Source: Lingula anatina (taxonomy: Eukaryota > Brachiopoda > Lingulata > Lingulida > Lingulidae). Taken from it: DNA of 64,000 nt. Both the position numbers and the translations under genes were made by a program. Shown in pieces: positions 54,322 through 64,000 of the stretch. Below the pieces are notes generated by a model. It was not told the origin of the DNA and did not search any database. It saw only the letters and a list, made by a program, of their open reading frames with translations. The stretch spans positions 925,705 to 989,704 of the forward strand of contig NW_019775968.1 in NCBI RefSeq assembly GCF_001039355.2, written 5' to 3'. Positions within the stretch are counted from its first letter, which is position 1, and every line of letters starts with the position of its first letter.

Positions 54322-55644
54322 ATGGCGACATTGATGGAATTTGGATTTCTTATACGTGGAAAGACAGCATCTACCAAAAAACTTACGAAGGAAGAGCTGA
54401 CCCCCAGGGACAGGGGTGGCTATGCTCATACACGGCACATGTACCCGTATGGAGTCCATGCACCTCCACTCAGTGAGCTGACCGGGAAATATGAAGTCGA
54501 TGGAAGATTAGATAAATCAGAAAACGGGGATTTTACTGTGACTGTGGACCATCTTCAAAGAAAGAGTGCTTCAGGTTCCAGACGAGTAACGTTCAATTTT
54601 GATGAAAAATTAGCAAAGAATTCTATGCCTGCTGGGGGTAAGAGCAGAAACAGTCGCCATGCATCTCCGCCTAGATCTGTCCTTTCCGTAAAAAGAAAAC
54701 CACGAGACAGAACAACAGAAGTGTGTCGCAGCGCGGATTCTGCTCTCAGATTTCCACATTACAAATGGAACAACTCGGTCGACCTTAAAAACAAAGTTCC
54801 GATGGCCCCCGATAAAGTGTACAAAAACACGTATCTAGAAAACGCAGCCATTGTCCCAACACACCTTGATCTCCCTATTATAAGCAAGAAATCAAAAGGT
54901 ATCGGTGATATATACATCAGCCAGACTTTATATGCAATAGCCACCGACAAAGAACGACAAAAACGAAAGCCTGGTCCTGCGGCTCTCAGGAATCCACTGT
55001 TGGAAAACTATTATAGATTGTCAAAGCAGCCAATTTTTGATAAGAAAACCATGTACGGGACCGGGGAACAAGAAAAGGACCCTGTTACCGGTAACCTCTA
55101 CTCACATCTCCAAAAATCCATAGACACGCTTTCTCCCCGAGAATCTGAATCTCAAAACTCCGACCCTCCTGAGCATGCCAAACCAGTGGGAAGACCTTTA
55201 AAAAGAGAGAAAGTGAAATACTTTCCTCTTCCAGATTCCACAGTAAAGACACCGCCAATGACAGTTCATACGTCTGAAGAAAAGGAATACAAATCAGCGG
55301 AGCTTTACAAGCAATACGTAGAATCAAAACTTCAAAATAAACCAACAAGAACGCCGACAGCACATCGACGTTACAACTCAGCGGCCAGCTCAAACTATGG
55401 ATCTTCCTACGCTTATTTTGACGATGTTATCAACTGCAATCGTCCAACTACTGTGCGAACTATGGATCTCCTAACTCCAACGGAGGAAAACGTGAAGTGG
55501 GAAGAGGACAACACGGCAAACAACGAAGATACAAGTCACGAACAAAATGCTCCAGCTAAAATTTCTGTCAACCACATTTTGGACTATCCGAGCCCAGTGA
55601 ATCCAGACACCCCTTCCCCAACACCAGCCGCTCAGACGGGGTGA
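54322..55644 (+). CDS. Intronless protein of unknown function, probably disordered (U2)
   Basis: Single 440-aa frame starting at ATG 54322 (AAAGGATGGCG, strong Kozak) with an in-frame TGA 12 bases upstream, so the start is fixed. Hydrophilic and rich in Ser, Pro, Lys, Arg, Thr, with many basic patches (VKRKPRDR, RPLKREK) and scattered Tyr; proline-rich end (SPVNPDTPSPTPAAQ). No recognised domain, signal peptide or TM. A short region MDLLTPTEENVKWEEDN near the end resembles the U1 C-terminus in spacing (Asp-x2-x-Pro...Glu-[Asn/Asp]-Val-x-Trp). It might be a cytoskeletal or ciliary adaptor by composition, but this is a guess. Head to head with U1, 5.7 kb apart. Confidence 0.75.
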   Translation: MATLMEFGFLIRGKTASTKKLTKEELTPRDRGGYAHTRHMYPYGVHAPPLSELTGKYEVDGRLDKSENGDFTVTVDHLQRKSASGSRRVTFNFDEKLAKNSMPAGGKSRNSRHASPPRSVLSVKRKPRDRTTEVCRSADSALRFPHYKWNNSVDLKNKVPMAPDKVYKNTYLENAAIVPTHLDLPIISKKSKGIGDIYISQTLYAIATDKERQKRKPGPAALRNPLLENYYRLSKQPIFDKKTMYGTGEQEKDPVTGNLYSHLQKSIDTLSPRESESQNSDPPEHAKPVGRPLKREKVKYFPLPDSTVKTPPMTVHTSEEKEYKSAELYKQYVESKLQNKPTRTPTAHRRYNSAASSNYGSSYAYFDDVINCNRPTTVRTMDLLTPTEENVKWEEDNTANNEDTSHEQNAPAKISVNHILDYPSPVNPDTPSPTPAAQTG

Positions 55645-57062
55645 ACATTTGACAAATATTTGATTTTGGTATTTTTTTATTTTATTTTATTTTTATTTTT
55701 ATACTTTATGAGAAATTTTACGTGGTTCTGAAAGAAGATTTGTAAAAGAAATACATAATAATTATTTGAAACCATAATGTTAATGTCACTGCAGATTGGA
55801 AACAATGTAGACCAATCTAAAAAAAATACACCAGATTGAGTATTTGTATGTTGCCAAATCACAGTTCACGAATAAGATGTCATGTTAGGTATGGTTTCAC
55901 CAGATATAATAGTATATCACCTGCTCACCACACTTCTATAGTAGATAATCTATATTTCGAAGAAGTTATGTGTACACATATCGGAATATTGCAATTTACA
56001 AAAAACTGTAATCTTGTGTAAACCGTCAAAGTATGGCAATGTGCCTTTAATTGTTATTTCTTCCATTCCTAATGCGCTCCATCTTCAATATTTGGGAGAT
56101 CTTTACCTTTATTCATTTTGTGGTTGTTTACAGAGTGCGTATGTTCTCACCCTTACGTCTAAACCAAACAGACTTCTTAAACTTCAGTCGTTGCTCGGCA
56201 AATAACCCATGGGCAGTCACCTCTCATAAAAGGAAAGCGCGACAAATATTATTTTAAGAAACACTCAACAGTCTGTATGCATTGTGTATTGCAATTGTAA
56301 CTGTTTACAGGTATTGTTTGACCAGTGCAACGGATTAAGCGTAGGGTTAAAGACCAACTATGTCAAGGTGCAGGTGCGACTTTAAGAATATATGGTGCTT
56401 CTTACATACACCTTTTATAGACAATTGTCCATTTATTTCTAGTACTCGTATGAGACAAAGAACCAAAGAAAAAATCATAGCTGCAATGCAGGAATATTTT
56501 CAAGTGTATATTAGTTGAAAATTTTAAAGTGTCTAACTTCAGTTAGGACTTGTCCGATTTTTTTCACACTTTACATCTTATTAAAACATTCCATATGTTT
56601 ATTGCTCTGACATCGGATGGGCGCTAAGTCTATCTAATTACCTCCATAAGAAAGTCATTGGGTGTAAGTCTTGTACAAATATCACTACGACAATCAGTTG
56701 CTTACATTCCATTTATCTTAATTATTTCCCGATATAATGTAATCACAGCGTGTGGTTAATGGCTAGTCACCCCCACCGCTTATCAAGGTGTGTATTATCA
56801 AGATAAATTGGCTGGCGTGATAAGCTGTAATGATATCGCTTCTCATGACATTACTGTTACATACACATAAATATTAAAACAAATTTCACAATCAATAAGA
56901 ACTGCGGGTTGTGTCTGTTTTTTCAATATCTGCATTCCTGACTTTTGGAGGCGATTAGACGAGGAGCGTTTCGTGTAATAAAATGTGACATAAGCAAATT
57001 TTGTTTGATATGCACTCTCTCCCTCTCTCTTTCTCTCTCTCTTGCTCTCTCTCTCCCTCTCT
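55645..57062. other. Spacer between U2 and chlorophyllase-like gene
   Basis: U2 3' UTR and 3' flank of the minus-strand hydrolase. No gene supported; short open frames lack features. Confidence 0.6.
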
Positions 57063-57064
57063 CT
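57014..57064 (+). repeat. (CT)n microsatellite touching the hydrolase stop codon
   Basis: An interrupted CT (GA on the minus strand) tract that runs into the TAG of the chlorophyllase-like gene (57063-57065), so it forms the first part of its 3' UTR. Confidence 0.85.
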
Positions 57065-59766
57065 AGCATTTAATATCTACGTCGATTTCCATGTATATAT
57101 CCAATGGCCATAATTCCTTCCTGGTAATATACTGGAGGGCCTGAGTGTTATTTTGGAGATATCCCATTAAAAATGCTGTGGCCATTCCCTGTACAAACAT
57201 ACGGTATTCTGGAAGTTGCTTGATATCTTTAGTGATCTTGCAAAGCGGGAGAGACCTGCATGCTGAAATGAAAATACAAGCCGGGTGTCAGTCACTGTCT
57301 CTGTGCAAAATCCAAGAGAAAAAATCCTATATTTTTCTTTTATTATCTATATTTGATGAAGGAAGTATACAATGTACGTATTATACATGTATTACTAATC
57401 TTTCTATCTTTATGTCTTTCTAAGCAAACTAGGCTTATCTCTAGTAAAATGCGTACATAAAAAAGGGTCTATATTTCGTCTAGCCTTACATACCTTCCCA
57501 AAATGTTGGATTGAGGAGATCACAGTGACCAAAGGTCTGTAATGACAAAAAATGCAAAATGTACATAATAATTTAACCATAAGGTAGAGACATGGGTTAA
57601 GAACATGTTTTGCACACATCTACTGACGATGGTACATGTAATACACCTCCTTGGGTTGGCATATGTATTTTTCTTATTCCATTTTCGCATGTACATGCTA
57701 CCTACGCGCATGTAATACACCTCCTTGGGTTGGCACATGTATTATACTTATTCCATTTTCGCATGTACATGCTACCTTCGCGTTTTTTTAAAATAAAAAT
57801 TGAAATATAACCAACCAATAATTTATTTAAATAATTTCGACAAATGTTTTATTTTATTTTATCCGACTTACTGATATTTCTGTCATGATTCTTGGGCACT
57901 TCCACATTTTGTAGTAGTGTCTATAGTCGTATCCAGGTATAGCACAGGGGATTATCTCTTCGGAAAGCTGGGTTCCGTAGGCGTAGCCCGGATGAGTGAA
58001 ATTAATGGGCGTTTTCAGGGATGCACTGAACGGCTCCAACCACACAGAGGCCTTAAATACGACAATAATACTCTGAATATCTTTTGTGTTTGAAAACCAA
58101 CATTATTCCTTAAAAATATGCATGAACGTGTGATCTTTTAATGAAATGCATATGGACGGGATGATGTCTACAGTCCAATGTAGAAGAAAGTGTGAAGATC
58201 AGCAAGTTCTTAAAAAGCCTTCATCAGATCCTTTGCATAGACTGTAGACTTCTGCTTCCACACTTTCCGGCTGATGTAGGGCTACGGTGTCATTTTTCAC
58301 TTACCTTAAAAATCGTCTGATTCATCATCACCAGTTGTAACGTGTTGTCGCAGCCAGCAGAATGACAAAGTGTCCCAGCGCGGTCCCATGCCACGTCAAG
58401 ATTCAGCTTTTTGGCCAGGTTGCCTTTCAACTGGAAAAGTATCCAATTGATTGGATAAGTGTCCATCGAAAAAACAGTCTTATGCTTTATATTATAAATA
58501 AAATGCCAATTTTAAATTTCTAGCCAGGAAGTTTCATCACTGTAAAACGTTCCTTTTAGTATTACACCTATTATGAAACAAGGCAGCAAAGCTGTCAAAT
58601 GTACAGACAAAAAGCAGGAAATAACTATGCACAAAATAGGCTACTGTTAATTCTGATGCAAAAGTACATTATGTTAAACTGCAAATTCAGCATCAAATTT
58701 TAATTATGCTCAACAGGTAATACCAATTGAAGTAAAAGGTGTAANAAAAAAAAAGTACATTTGATTTGAAGCAAAATGAGAATTAAAAAATGTGTTATTT
58801 ATAAAGATAGAATAAGTTTTTTTTTACACATAATGACAATACATACCCAGTCGTACATTTTGAAGTATTTGTCCATATCGCGGTAATTAGCACTCGGAAT
58901 GGTAGATGAACTTAATCCATTTCTGTCAGCCGGCCAGTCCGGATCCATTCCAATAACTATGAATCCATGGGATGCAATCTTCGACAATATATCACTGTAG
59001 TTTTCTGACCATATAACGCCATAGAATCCACCAACGAAGAAGATAACTCCAAATGACCCATTGTTCACTGTTGGGAAGTAGGCTACAGCAGCGATGGAAA
59101 TAAAATATGGCTAATTTAAGATAAACATTACATTTATCAAGAAAAATTTTTATAATCATTTTATAGGCTGACCAAATATGCATTCTTGCGTATTGTTCTA
59201 TGTATGTATTACTTGTTATGAAATACAACTATCCAAGCCCAACTTTTACTAATTTCACAGTTTTTAAATAATCAGACCATAACGTATTTGTACTTATACG
59301 TGCGACTTTCTTTTTTTTTTTTAAAATAGTTAAAAGTAACTTTACCTACCAGTGGCTTTAATGGGGCTCTTGTCTTTTAAAATCGACAGGGTTTTTGATG
59401 TGACATTCAGAGGTCCGTTTACAAACGGGTTACCATTGTTGACAAAAACTGCTGCAGAAATAGTGGAAAGAGAGAGCTGTGAATACCACGCATGTTTTAA
59501 GATATGAAAATGTCAAAGATACGCTGTACACGGGTTTTTAAATGTGTGTGTGTGTGTGTGTGTATGTGTGTATAGTTCTAATAGTAGGCCTACTTACAAA
59601 TCGCCTAAAACAAAGCAAAACCAAACTTTTAAAACTGTGCTTATAAACAAGATAAATGAAAGGTGAATATTTAAAAATCGTTGAAGTAGTGCTCACCTGT
59701 TGTCAAAGGAGATACAAGTAAAAACAATGCAAACAATACACCACAAAAGATATCAGGATATCTCAT
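57063..59766 (-). CDS. Secreted chlorophyllase-like alpha/beta hydrolase
   Basis: Seven minus-strand exons: 59697-59766, 59350-59451, 58847-59082, 58305-58430, 57872-58051, 57494-57536, 57063-57262; 957 nt, 318 aa, phases consistent. Exon 1 is a signal peptide (MRYPDIFCGVLFALFLLV...), so the protein is secreted or lumenal. Core alpha/beta-hydrolase elements: VIFFVGGFYG oxyanion-type loop, ILSKIASHGFIVIGMD (very like chlorophyllases), nucleophile elbow LCHSAG with Ser160, and catalytic His242 in TFGHCDLLNP. The catalytic acid is unclear. Plant chlorophyllases remove phytol from chlorophyll; in an algivorous mollusc a digestive role is attractive but inferred. Other esters are possible substrates. 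N at 58745 lies in intron 3. Confidence 0.8.
57635..57782 (+). repeat. 74-bp tandem duplication (two copies) in hydrolase intron 5
   Basis: 57635-57708 and 57709-57782, both beginning CATGTAATACACCTCCTTGG, with a few substitutions. It lies between exons 5 and 6 of the hydrolase gene. Confidence 0.9.
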
Positions 59767-59936
59767 GGTGATCAGGAGGGCCTATAAACCCCTATATTGG
59801 AGCCCTGTACATCTGTCCTGTAGTGTTATTCTCTCTAATCTCATCGGCTGGTCTCTGCTGATTGGATTTAATTTAGGGTAAAACCCCTGCCCTGTGGTCC
59901 AAACGACTTCTATACGCATTGTTCACTTGACAAACA

Positions 59937-60046
59937 ATGATAACACGTAACAGTATCACAATCTGCTCGGTCGTTCTTGTCGTTGTCACCTTATCAAGGG
60001 TTGTGACAGTACAAAATGGAGGTGAAACTTTCAACAATCTGACGGA
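59937..60046 (+). CDS. Possible first exon encoding a signal peptide (or 37-aa secreted peptide)
   Basis: ATG at 59937 opens MITRNSITICSVVLVVVTLS followed by RVVTVQNGGETFNNLT, a good signal peptide and mature N-terminus. After GA at 60046 there is a consensus donor GTGAGTG. Read through, the frame ends at once (TGA). So this is either a first exon whose partners I cannot find downstream, or a tiny secreted peptide. It is 170 bp from, and divergent to, the hydrolase start, sharing its promoter. Unrecognised family. Confidence 0.35.
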
Positions 60047-61625
60047 GTGAGTGCATTGATTTAGTTCGCACTATTCCACCTTTTTCCAGTACTTCCAATG
60101 TGTTAGCCTGAAATGTTCGTAGAAGTTGTTCCACAGCATTTACATAATTTTATTATTATTATTATTACTTTTTAGGCTTTAGGCAGTTTTTATCCTAAAA
60201 AGAAAAATACAGAGAGATAAAGAACACAATAGAAATAGAAAGGGGATTGAACACGTTATAAATTATATCAAAACTGAATATTCATTGAAAATAGAATATT
60301 TGTTTGTGGCCACAGTTTTTGCAAGGAAGTGGAGCCTACCTTGATCGCTTCCGTTATTCTTTGTTTAGTAATAATTTTCAACCTATTAGGCATTGTTTTT
60401 TTCTGATATATGTACAAAGTTCAGTGAACTAATTGTAGGCCAATGAGGCCGGGTGATTTGTATATCTATATCACGTCACGTTAATAAATAAATGCTACTA
60501 CCTTGAGCGCTTCCGTTAGTCTTTGGGAAAAAGAGGGTACAAAAATGGCCTCACCGCGTTCGGCATATATAGGCCAACGTTTCTAAAATAGAGGCACGGG
60601 AAAGATCACTTTAAAGCTTATACAGGATGAACTTTCCTGCCAAATCGAATTTTCTTGAAATAAAGGAATTTTTTTACACCCTCAAATCATTGCACGACCG
60701 TCCTTGCACTTGGATGGATGCTTTATATAATTTCTAGTTAATAATTAGTTCTAAATTAGTGTCTATAATGGTCATCTTCTTGAACATTTAAGACGGAAAC
60801 ATCGACATCATGCAGGTAAATTAGTTCGATATATATTTTATTTATCTTTTTTTTTTGGAAAAGATTAGTAATTTTATATAGGCCTACGACTGTAAAGGTA
60901 AGATACAAAAAATAATAATGTATATGCTTGCAGAACATTTTAAAACTCGGATAGCTACCGATGAATTCTAGCCTAACTTTAATATGCAGGATACAGGGAT
61001 AGAAAATTTGTTTAGCTTTGCCTCGTTATAATCTATTTTTGTGTGCGAGGGAGGGGGTGGTAGAGGATTCATAATGGCGGAAGACTTGCCATTCCCTGGA
61101 TCAGCTACTGCATGCACATCTTTATATTTTTATTACGCTGATTTTTAAAGCAAAAATACTGGCTTCGCATCCCGTTATATTTTTCAGTCTTTTTAAGAAA
61201 AATCTTCTTTTTGGACAAATATTTCTATTCCAAAAGCAGAGTTTATTATTTTATGTTGTAGCTAGCTACTGGTAGGCCTATGTGAATACTCTGTCTGAAG
61301 AACGCTTTACCTCGTCACAGCTCAGACCGCTACCATTACTGGAAATAAGGGTTAAATAAAAGTAACAATACACGCTGACGTACTTATTATATCGCATCAA
61401 GGAGTTACAACAGTTGTAACTCCTTGATCGCATTGAAAACTCCAAGCCACTTTGGCAATGACATAATTATTTTTTCTTCTTCCGTATCCGGGTACCCATT
61501 TGCGCAGACGCCTCGTGCGCATGTTGTTTTTGACATGTCGGCCGTGAGACAATCGTAGTCAAGAGTCGGGAAGCCGGTCTCACTGGATGAATTCCTAGTG
61601 CGACAAGGCTTTTACCAAGTGCGTA
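60047..61625. other. Spacer to SH2B gene
   Basis: AT-rich sequence without a supported gene. Includes the SH2B promoter and 5' UTR and a 33-bp palindrome (61396-61428). Confidence 0.5.
61396..61428. repeat. Perfect 16-bp inverted repeat upstream of SH2B
   Basis: ATCAAGGAGTTACAAC, one A, then GTTGTAACTCCTTGAT: perfect complement. Lies 198 bp before the SH2B ATG, near or in the 5' UTR. Could be a fold-back element core or an RNA stem. Confidence 0.8.
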
Positions 61626-62357
61626 ATGGCAGAAGCTGTAAACGGACCCTGTGATGGGGCCTTAGGTTGGACGCAATTCTGCGAACAAGAGGCAGCAAAG
61701 GCTGCAGTTGATTTCGTTAGGAACTTCCGCCTATACATCACAGACAACCCGTCCCATAATAATCAACCGGAGAGATTTGCCAAACGTTTCGTGGAGCATT
61801 TTCTCGAACATTTTGAGCTGGAGACAAACGTACGACGCTCTGTAGAGGTGTCGCCAGGTACTCGTGCTCATAACAGAGACGGTAGTGGGGACAGAACTGC
61901 TTTAGACAGGGGAAACCATTCCCCTGATAACATCAGAGAACCCCTTGTGCAGAATCACTCACTAGATCATGATGATTATACGGACGATAATACATCTCCT
62001 TCGCCTAAATCAAATAGGTCATTTTTCAGAAGACTGTCATTTAAGGGATTTAGGAAAAATAGCCACAAAAAGGTGCTCATCAAACAGAGGTCTGATGAAG
62101 TTGAATTGTCTCCAGCTTCCACGCACCAGACCCCAGGAAAACGACTGAGAAATTTTCTCAGTAAAGCTGGTGGTAGTGGGGAGAAAGAAAAACAAAAGTT
62201 GGTTCAATCAGGAATTGAGGAAATTAAACGTGATGGACTGGTAAACAGACTTATTGATGAAGAAGGTAGTAATGGCAAAACCAAATGGGAGAAGTGTAGA
62301 CTTGCATTAGTTAAAACTGCTGGTGGATTTATGCTGGAGATCTATTCACCACCAAAG
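61626..62357 (+). CDS. SH2B: SH2B adaptor protein, first coding exon (gene continues past window)
   Basis: 244 codons from ATG 61626 to an AAG/GTATAT donor at 62357, phase 0. The N-terminus has the SH2B dimerisation helix region (GWTQFCEQEAAKAAVDFVRN FRLY split over about residues 14-37, then RFAKRFVEHFLEHFELE with the phenylalanine zipper). A Ser/Arg-rich linker follows (NRSFFRRLSFKGFRK), and the PH domain begins at about residue 190 with EIKRDGLVNRLIDEE, KWEKCRLALVKT and FMLEIYSPPK. The rest of the PH domain, the SH2 domain and the Cbl-binding tail must lie beyond 64000. SH2B/Lnk adaptors bind JAK2 and receptor tyrosine kinases including the insulin receptor. The frame remains open to 62429 as intron read-through. 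Confidence 0.9.
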
Positions 62358-64000
62358 GTATATAATTATATAATTTATGTACACCTTCTTTCAGGAGAGG
62401 GTATAAGAAAATGCCAACACAGAGGTTAAGACCATTACGGTGCTTCTTTTAATAAGATAAAAATATTACACAGATACCTACTGCCATTCCCTTTCTATGT
62501 TCCCATTAATATTATTCAGCCAATATGCCATCATTTAAGAGTGCTCACACACAAACTTCAGTAATACCTCAGCAAATGTTATGTTTATCATTAACATTAT
62601 CCTCGTTCACTGGTACAAGAGCACTGACACAACCTTAGCCTATTAAGGATATGCTGTCTTAATTTTGATAATTTAGAGGCTGATCATAGGGTACACCGCT
62701 TAGTAGGAATGTGATGGTTATCTTCAGGCCCTGTTCATACTGTATGCTGGTAGTTATTTATGTATTCATATTAAGTCAAGGTCTTCACTTGACTTGGTTG
62801 GAGAGCCAAAAAATGCTGTACAGTTAAAATTGACTAGATCTGTAATATATACAGAGGCGGATTGAGACCGTCTTCTGGGTCTTCTGGAAGACGGTCAGAT
62901 TTTAAAGTTTACATTGACAGGTATCTATTTTTTTTCTGTTGGAAGACCATCAAAAATGGAGGATGGATCAACAAAGATAATTTGGAATACTGTCAGAAAA
63001 TATCTCTTGATCCGCTCCTGATGTAGAAAAAAAAAGAATACTACAGAGCCAGGACTTTTTTAATATATCTGTCACAAGTGTTTAGTCTGCCTTTATGCAC
63101 ATTAGATGTGATTTTCATGGACCCACTACTTAAGAACTTAAGAACAATAATTTGGCACATATCACCTTCAAGTAGGTCTGTTTAGATTGTGCTTGATTTT
63201 GCCATATATCTAATATTTTACATTTCAGTTTATTCTATAGAAATCATTTTAAATATGTAAAGTGAACTGATAATGCACTGTAGAAGAATCCATTCATAAT
63301 GAATAACTTAACTCTTGATGTGTGTACACTAACTGTGACAACATTTAGTTGTTATAAGTAGGATATAAGTACATGCTTAAATCCAAATTATTATACTTTT
63401 TGCAAGTGATTTTTCTCAACTGATGAATTATTATCGGTGAAATGCTTGCAATTATTTTATTAAAATGTAATAAGGTTCTTTTATGTAGATTAGTACAAAG
63501 ATAGATTTTAAATGAAATGCATCTTTTGGTGTTTTATATTGAAGGGGGAAATAATTTATTGCAGAAGGATTAAATGCTACATGCTCATGAACAATTGATT
63601 TTAGATAGGAGTGTAGGTGGGAAAAGGGCATTTATTATAAAAGAAAGTAAAATTATTAATTTGAGTATATAAAACAAAATGAAAAGATAAAAAACAGTTC
63701 TGCATACCAGTATTGAAATTTCCCAGACTTTCTTGCATCTGGGCAATTGCTGACCTTTACATAACAGATGAGCTAGTGTGCATCTACAAAATACACATTT
63801 AATGTATTGATATAAATGTTGTTTGGCAGTAACAGTATGTCTGTTGGGCTATTATTCTAAGATGCTTGTTCCTGTCTTATGGCAATAAAGTAAAGTAATA
63901 AAAACATTGATTGATTATTTGAAGGGTAGTTTATCAAGTATAAAGTGACAACAAAAACTTTTTATCAACAACAAGAACTTTTTATCACTGTTTTTTTTTT
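62358..64000 (+). other. SH2B intron 1 (partial)
   Basis: No exon continuing the PH domain was found up to the window end. Contains a GGCGGAT-ended element and otherwise AT-rich sequence. Confidence 0.6.
62852..63020 (+). mobile_element. GGCGGAT-ended interspersed element, copy 4 (SH2B intron 1)
   Basis: 169 bp from CAGAGGCGGATTGAGACCG to TTGATCCGCTCCTG: the same end type as the 12362 and 19525 elements, but the body differs and has its own stem GACCGTCTTC / GAAGACGGTC. Probably a different subfamily using the same termini. Confidence 0.6.

Overview
This is a 64 kb piece of an animal nuclear genome: AT-rich, intron-dense, with GT-AG introns, microsatellites and short dispersed repeats. Gene content (motile-cilium DRC2, checkpoint RAD1, SH2B adaptor, T-synthase), a secreted chlorophyllase-like hydrolase, two MDR-type threonine-dehydrogenase-like genes and frequent TACATGTA-like strings suggest a lophotrochozoan, most likely a bivalve mollusc. 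The species call is inference. Single N characters at 2496, 47247 and 58745 look like assembly joins.

Layout. 1-6528: tail of a non-LTR retrotransposon, then a complete 7-exon minus-strand ASPDH gene. Its last 1.8 kb is present twice around an N, most likely as a haplotype artefact. 6530-11329: a divergent promoter with forkhead-like and X-box-like sites, then the 8-exon cilia gene DRC2/CCDC65 (+). 14209-17473: a 5-exon DJ-1/PfpI (Hsp31-like) gene (+). 19171-22562: 8-exon RAD1 (+). 24590-26489: a two-exon divergent class A GPCR (-). 26949-29858: a 4-exon C1GALT1-type glycosyltransferase (-). 32379-36203: 9-exon HSD17B14-like SDR (-). 36970-38230: LINE fragments. 38427-40837 and 42548-45989: tandem MDR threonine-dehydrogenase-like paralogues (+) with a mosaic identity pattern. 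47406-48611 (-) and 54322-55644 (+): two intronless, probably disordered proteins of unknown function, head to head. 57063-59766: a 7-exon secreted chlorophyllase-like hydrolase (-). 61626-62357: first coding exon of an SH2B adaptor (+), whose gene runs off the right edge.

The genes are mostly independent housekeeping or metabolic units, not one system. Every multi-exon model was assembled by hand from splice signals, and the complete models close in frame with no internal stop. The accessory layer is the more unusual part: a TTAA-flanked MITE family (three loci plus one duplicated copy), a GGCGGAT-ended element family (four loci), a fold-back mariner inside an intron, and several near-perfect palindromes.
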